NCBI GenBank assembly: GCA_009843865.1
Contig: VYCQ01000008.1
Location: forward strand, 1 to 46,023
Direction of reading: 5' to 3'
From: Acidimicrobiia bacterium
GTDB lineage: Bacteria; Actinomycetota; Acidimicrobiia; Acidimicrobiales; Bin134
Length of the DNA stretch: 46,023 nucleotides
Position 1 is the first letter of the stretch. The number at the start of each line of letters is the position of its first letter. Of this stretch, positions 42,300 to 46,023 are shown piece after piece. Made by a program: the position numbers and the translations under genes. The notes beneath the pieces were generated by a model. It saw only the letters and a program-made list of their open reading frames with translations. It ran no database searches and was not told where the DNA came from.

Positions 42300-45200
42300 G
42301 TCAGCAGGTCTCGAACAGACTTCGATGCAGCTGGCAGGTTGTTAGATATAACCATCTCGTCGATGAGCGCCACGGGCACCACTAGTTGATTTTCCTTCAA
42401 GTTTTGGAGTGCCGAATCGCTTGTGAAATCGCGGGTGAGTGCTCCGTGGATGCCTACGGCAACCATGCCACGTTCGGTAGTGACACGGATGGGCACTTCG
42501 ACGGTGGGAATACCGCTCACGGTCACGGGAGCGTCGCGCTCAATGACTGCGCCCTCGAGCCCCAAACGAAGGAGATCAGCGAAGAGGCGATCGGCAAGTT
42601 TTTCCAGCCGCTGCTTCGGGACCGCCGGAATGGTGCCGTCAATCAAGTAGCGAAGGAGGGCGGCCCCCAAATGGCGGTCGAGAAGACCGTGGTCGAATCG
42701 GTTCTTGAAGCTCCGAAGACATCGGTAACACGACTTATCGCAGTCGATGGGACAGTCCTCGAGGACTTCTAAAGCCTTGGTGTACAGCTTCAGACCAAGC
42801 TCCCCGGCTCGTCGGGAGAAGCCCGCTCCACCTGCCAGCGTGTCGTAAATGTAGATCTCAGATTCGAGTCCCTTCGTTCCGAGATCGCTGAGCGCTGGCC
42901 TAAATTCTGCTTGCAGCTCTCCCGGTTCCAGTTCGAGAAGCCTTGTGCTGGCGATCGTTAGAGCATCGGCCACCGTTCGGAGCGCGACTTGACTCGCAAG
43001 ATGTCCTGGATAGAGGGAAAGAGGGGCATCAACGCGAAGGGAAATCAACAGAACATCGGACCAGAATTCAGTGCCGAGTACTAAGCCCCTCGTCAGCAGG
43101 CCCCCGCGGCATTCCCGTTCACGATCATCGGGGTACGGCTTTCGATGCGGTATGGCGAGATCAACCAGCGGGGACGCCGACTGCTCAATTCGTCCGCAAC
43201 CTACGCAGTAGTTGTAACCGCCGCCGCGAGCACCAGTGTTGGACACCAGTAGTTCGGCGGGCTCATAGTGGTGTCGTATTGCCGGAGTGAGATGCTCCCA
43301 TTCCTCTTCGCTTGGGCCTGGCGCGACTAGCTTGGCTCGGGTCGCATAACTCGTAGTTGGCTGATCATCGACTGAGACTCCTTCTTCGTCACCGATCGGG
43401 TGAGCGAATCCCGGTGGTCGCAGCCAGTAAGTGGCAGAACCAAATCCTCCTTCTGTGCCACAAGCGGGACAGTCCTGGACCTCACCTCGCTCGGCATTGC
43501 CCATGAGTTCAGTTTTTGCGTAGTGGCATTGCTGACACTCGAAGTACAACTTCTTTGTCCGCCATGCCCGGTCAAGGTCGTCGCGGAAGGGCGAATAGAG
43601 CGCTCCAGATCGCCACTCTCGGTTGTCGATCCAGACTCGCTTCCCTGGAGCGTATTGCGTCAGAGCGACCGAGAGGCCCTGACCAGGTGTGTATTGATAC
43701 TCGTGTCGGTAAGAACTTGATTCGGGATCGAATACGTGGAACGACGCGACATCGGTGGGGAATGCGTATCGAGGCAGTACCCCGCGATAGAGCAACCGAT
43801 CGAGCAGGTTCTCTACTTCTCGGTGAACCGGTCTACGCTCACTCCCCTCGTCGATGACTTCGTCGGGATCATCTACGTCGCTCTCATCGCCACTTGGGCG
43901 CGCCGGGCCACCAGAGTTGTCTGCGAGATCTGCAATTCCGATTGCCTCATCTAGAACATTCAGCGTCTCGTCAACAAGGCCAGCCCTCAGCCGGTCTCTG
44001 TCGCCATTTGACAATTCAGCAGGCAGCCACTGAACGAGCTGCCTATCGAGCACTCCTTGGTTGGAGCGAAGCCAGTTCTCGAAGTCTGTCCTTGTGAGAG
44101 GTGCGCTATCGCCCAAGAAATCTCGGATGGTTCCGAGTACCTCAAAGAGTTGGGCGGGTTGTTCGGCGTCGAATCCAGGTATGCGGGCCTGGTGATACTG
44201 CTGAAGGAGAAAAGCCGTAACGTGCCTCCGCACAATCTCGTAGTTGTCGAGGGTGAGGGTTGGGTCGACAACGCTTCCGCGGATTAGGTCTGCTGGCGAG
44301 CGGAAGAAGTGCTCATCATGAGTATCGGAGCTTCCAAACGCCACGACTGTTGCTACGGCATCTCCCCTCCTGCCAGCCCGGCCAGCGCGCTGCTGGTAGC
44401 TGGCCCGAGACGGGGGCATGTTTCGCAGCGCTACTCCTGAGAGCGTGCCGATGTCGATGCCGACCTCCATTGTGGTGGTGCATGACAGTACGTCTACAGC
44501 TGTGTTTGACATGCCGCCGTCGGCACCAAGATCAATGTCTTGGAAGAGCAGTTCGTATCGCTCAGCCCGAGAGAAGACTTCATTCTCGTTTGCAGCGTTG
44601 AGCTGGGCAGTATGCTCTGCGGCAATGAGTGCGACAGCATTCGACTGCCGTCCTGCAAGGACGGCGGCGGCATCGTTGCGGTAATAGCCCTTGCGCGCAC
44701 TGAAGACTTCGTCGTCATCCGGGAGCAATTCAAGCAAGCCGTCGCGGGCGCAGCTGGGACAGACTTCCACGTCAAGGGGTGGGCGGACGGTGGTACGGCA
44801 GAGCCTGCAGTAAGCCCAAAGGCCGCCAACTTCCAATGTCAGCTTGCCTGCGCGGATCCGATACTTGTTGCCACCGACAGGCTCGCAGAGTTCGTCACGC
44901 AGGGTAGGGAGCCAATGGCGTTCGAAGATCCGCTGTCCATCACGGCCGAGCCATCGACTTACCGGTCTGAACTTCCCGGTTCTGGATCCGACACGACCCT
45001 CTCGGCGAGAGCCAGTCAGCCAATCCGCGTCCATGTCTCCGAACCAGATACCCACTTTGGACCATTGCGAGATCCATATTCTTGCTAGGTAGATTTTCTG
45101 TTCGTCTGACTCAGCCCTGCCCGGAATGGAAGGAAGCGATGTGATGCGGGAGGTGACCGCATTTCTCTCTCTGACTGTGGCAAGAGCAAGAGACTGTAGC

Positions 45201-46023
45201 CCGTAGTAGCGGTCCGTGATGGCACCGACCAGCAGTCGCAATAGCGACTTCGGGGGTCGTTCTGAGCGGGCATCGATCAAGAGACCAAGCGGATCATCAA
45301 CGCCGTCGTCTCGAATCGCCGATGCGACGATTCGTTCAAGTGAGAAAGACTCGCCGGAGCGCAAGTCTGGGCGAATGCGGAGCCCGAGCAATTTGGCGCC
45401 AAGCACGGTTGAGACGTACATATCTTCGAGGGTCATTTGGTTGCTGAGACTTTCCTCAGCTGCTAGTTCCAGCCAGCCCCGCAGCAGTGCTGGACGAATG
45501 GCATCGGCCGATGCGTAGCGTTGGAGATTCGGTGCAAGCCGGGCTGCCATCTGTCGAGAGTCGGAGAAGATTAGGACCTTGCGACCGCGTAATGGTGCGA
45601 ACTCTCTCGCCTTGCGTTCGCTTGGCGGTTGCATGCTCAGTTGGCGGGTAACGACAGCTTGGAATGGCTGGTCGCCCTTGGTTTGATGATCGTGGACCGT
45701 GGACCGGCTGAACGGTCCCTTCTGGCCACATACCCCACATGGGCAAAATTCTCCCGTGTTCGGGTCTGATTGCTCGTCCTCGTCGTCGCCGGTAGCTGTA
45801 GGAGCGTGTTCCGGGAGATATACGAGCCGTGTGCGACCGCCATCTTCTTGCGGGTTTAACCGACCCGTCTCTAGGTCAAGTTCGGCTGGACGTACATGCT
45901 GGCCGAAGCTTGCTGGCTCTAGGAGCACATCGAGGGGGAGGATGCCGTAGACCGCTCCCGTCACCGATGCGAAGGTCTCGCCCGACTCGTGCCAAAGATA
46001 GGAGGGATTCTCGAGATCGTCGG
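42296..46023 (-). CDS. DUF1998 superfamily II helicase, DruE-like (5' end outside window)
   Basis: The frame is open to the right edge, so at least 1242 C-terminal residues are visible and the Walker A half is missing. Numbering from the codon at 45964: a CPCGVC zinc motif (74-79), RecA2 with RKVLIFSDSRQMAARL (128), SCTTTMEVGIDIG (V) and SYQQRAGRAGRRGD (VI, about 525), further zinc motifs (CRLC and CPSC near 385, CQQC and CPAC, CVGCG), and a DUF1998 region with YDTLAGGAGFSRRAGELG near 1040 and CYRCLRSFKNRFDHGLLDR near 1083. This order fits DruE of Druantia; DrmB-like proteins of DISARM also carry DUF1998. Its stop overlaps the start of the nuclease gene by 3 nt. Confidence 0.83.
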   Translation of the reverse strand, partial: DDLENPSYLWHESGETFASVTGAVYGILPLDVLLEPASFGQHVRPAELDLETGRLNPQEDGGRTRLVYLPEHAPTATGDDEDEQSDPNTGEFCPCGVCGQKGPFSRSTVHDHQTKGDQPFQAVVTRQLSMQPPSERKAREFAPLRGRKVLIFSDSRQMAARLAPNLQRYASADAIRPALLRGWLELAAEESLSNQMTLEDMYVSTVLGAKLLGLRIRPDLRSGESFSLERIVASAIRDDGVDDPLGLLIDARSERPPKSLLRLLVGAITDRYYGLQSLALATVRERNAVTSRITSLPSIPGRAESDEQKIYLARIWISQWSKVGIWFGDMDADWLTGSRREGRVGSRTGKFRPVSRWLGRDGQRIFERHWLPTLRDELCEPVGGNKYRIRAGKLTLEVGGLWAYCRLCRTTVRPPLDVEVCPSCARDGLLELLPDDDEVFSARKGYYRNDAAAVLAGRQSNAVALIAAEHTAQLNAANENEVFSRAERYELLFQDIDLGADGGMSNTAVDVLSCTTTMEVGIDIGTLSGVALRNMPPSRASYQQRAGRAGRRGDAVATVVAFGSSDTHDEHFFRSPADLIRGSVVDPTLTLDNYEIVRRHVTAFLLQQYHQARIPGFDAEQPAQLFEVLGTIRDFLGDSAPLTRTDFENWLRSNQGVLDRQLVQWLPAELSNGDRDRLRAGLVDETLNVLDEAIGIADLADNSGGPARPSGDESDVDDPDEVIDEGSERRPVHREVENLLDRLLYRGVLPRYAFPTDVASFHVFDPESSSYRHEYQYTPGQGLSVALTQYAPGKRVWIDNREWRSGALYSPFRDDLDRAWRTKKLYFECQQCHYAKTELMGNAERGEVQDCPACGTEGGFGSATYWLRPPGFAHPIGDEEGVSVDDQPTTSYATRAKLVAPGPSEEEWEHLTPAIRHHYEPAELLVSNTGARGGGYNYCVGCGRIEQSASPLVDLAIPHRKPYPDDRERECRGGLLTRGLVLGTEFWSDVLLISLRVDAPLSLYPGHLASQVALRTVADALTIASTRLLELEPGELQAEFRPALSDLGTKGLESEIYIYDTLAGGAGFSRRAGELGLKLYTKALEVLEDCPIDCDKSCYRCLRSFKNRFDHGLLDRHLGAALLRYLIDGTIPAVPKQRLEKLADRLFADLLRLGLEGAVIERDAPVTVSGIPTVEVPIRVTTERGMVAVGIHGALTRDFTSDSALQNLKENQLVVPVALIDEMVISNNLPAASKSVRDLLT

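Noticed and set aside
42296..46023. DISARM (DrmA/DrmB) as the identity of the helicase
   Set aside because: DUF1998 is shared, but no methyltransferase or PLD nuclease is present and the DUF4338 neighbour points to Druantia; it cannot be fully excluded because the gene is cut by the window edge.
1..46023. CRISPR array or insertion sequence
   Set aside because: No short regularly spaced repeats, transposase motifs or terminal inverted repeats were seen; the repeats present are two-copy only.

Overview
This looks like a chromosomal segment from an actinobacterium (Actinomycetota), probably of the Acidimicrobiia type with moderate GC. The evidence is a WhiB-family Fe-S regulator, a mycothiol S-conjugate amidase (Mca), the mismatch endonuclease NucS, a polyphosphate glucokinase of actinobacterial type and a DUF3516-type DExH helicase. 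The phylum call is firm. The class is inference, because no marker gene in the window fixes it.

Layout. 1-948 is the 3' end of a long extracellular Calx-beta-like repeat protein. 979-9219 is a DNA repair and metabolism block: an AddB-like and an AddA-like helicase-nuclease subunit, a sugar nucleotidyltransferase and MutM. 9379-14918 is a compact five-gene signalling operon: STAS antagonist, receiver-SpoIIE phosphatase, RsbW-like kinase, periplasmic-binding lipoprotein, membrane histidine kinase. 14953-17683 holds reverse-strand genes (TrmH-like methyltransferase, SRPBCC protein, TlpA-like lipoprotein, Ogt) with one small doubtful gene between them. 17789-22980 runs forward: CysQ-like phosphatase, NucS, geranylgeranyl-reductase-like flavoprotein, PAP2 phosphatase, a small conserved-looking protein, a nuclease lipoprotein and a ChbG/YdjC-family protein that has lost its metal ligands. 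23042-26540 runs in reverse: SCP2-like protein, Mca, WhiB and a membrane-anchored PQQ-type beta-propeller. 26630-36503 carries a DUF6159-like membrane protein, PpgK, the DUF3516 helicase, a gap with three clustered DnaA boxes, a small HTH protein, a reverse transsulfuration pair (CGL/MetB-like and CBS), a second orphan periplasmic-binding lipoprotein and a serine hydrolase lipoprotein.

At 36571-36656 lies tRNA-Leu(UAA). Directly after it come about 1.1 kb of degraded or non-coding DNA, including a truncated NYN-domain gene, and then an accessory block that runs off the right edge. The block reads as a phage-defence locus: a GHKL (MORC/paraMORC-like) ATPase and a DUF4338 (DruA-like) protein on the + strand, converging on a large DUF1998 superfamily II helicase (DruE-like) and a RecB/Cas4-like PD-(D/E)XK nuclease on the - strand. 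The combination matches no standard Druantia or DISARM subtype I can name and is the best candidate here for an undescribed system. The nuclease gene is interrupted by one frameshift and one in-frame stop, so in this genome the system may be decaying, or the nuclease may be made in two pieces.

The signalling operon is the second candidate. It suggests a complete route from an outside ligand to a partner-switching module without a sigma factor in the cluster. All assignments come from reading motifs by eye; no database search was run.
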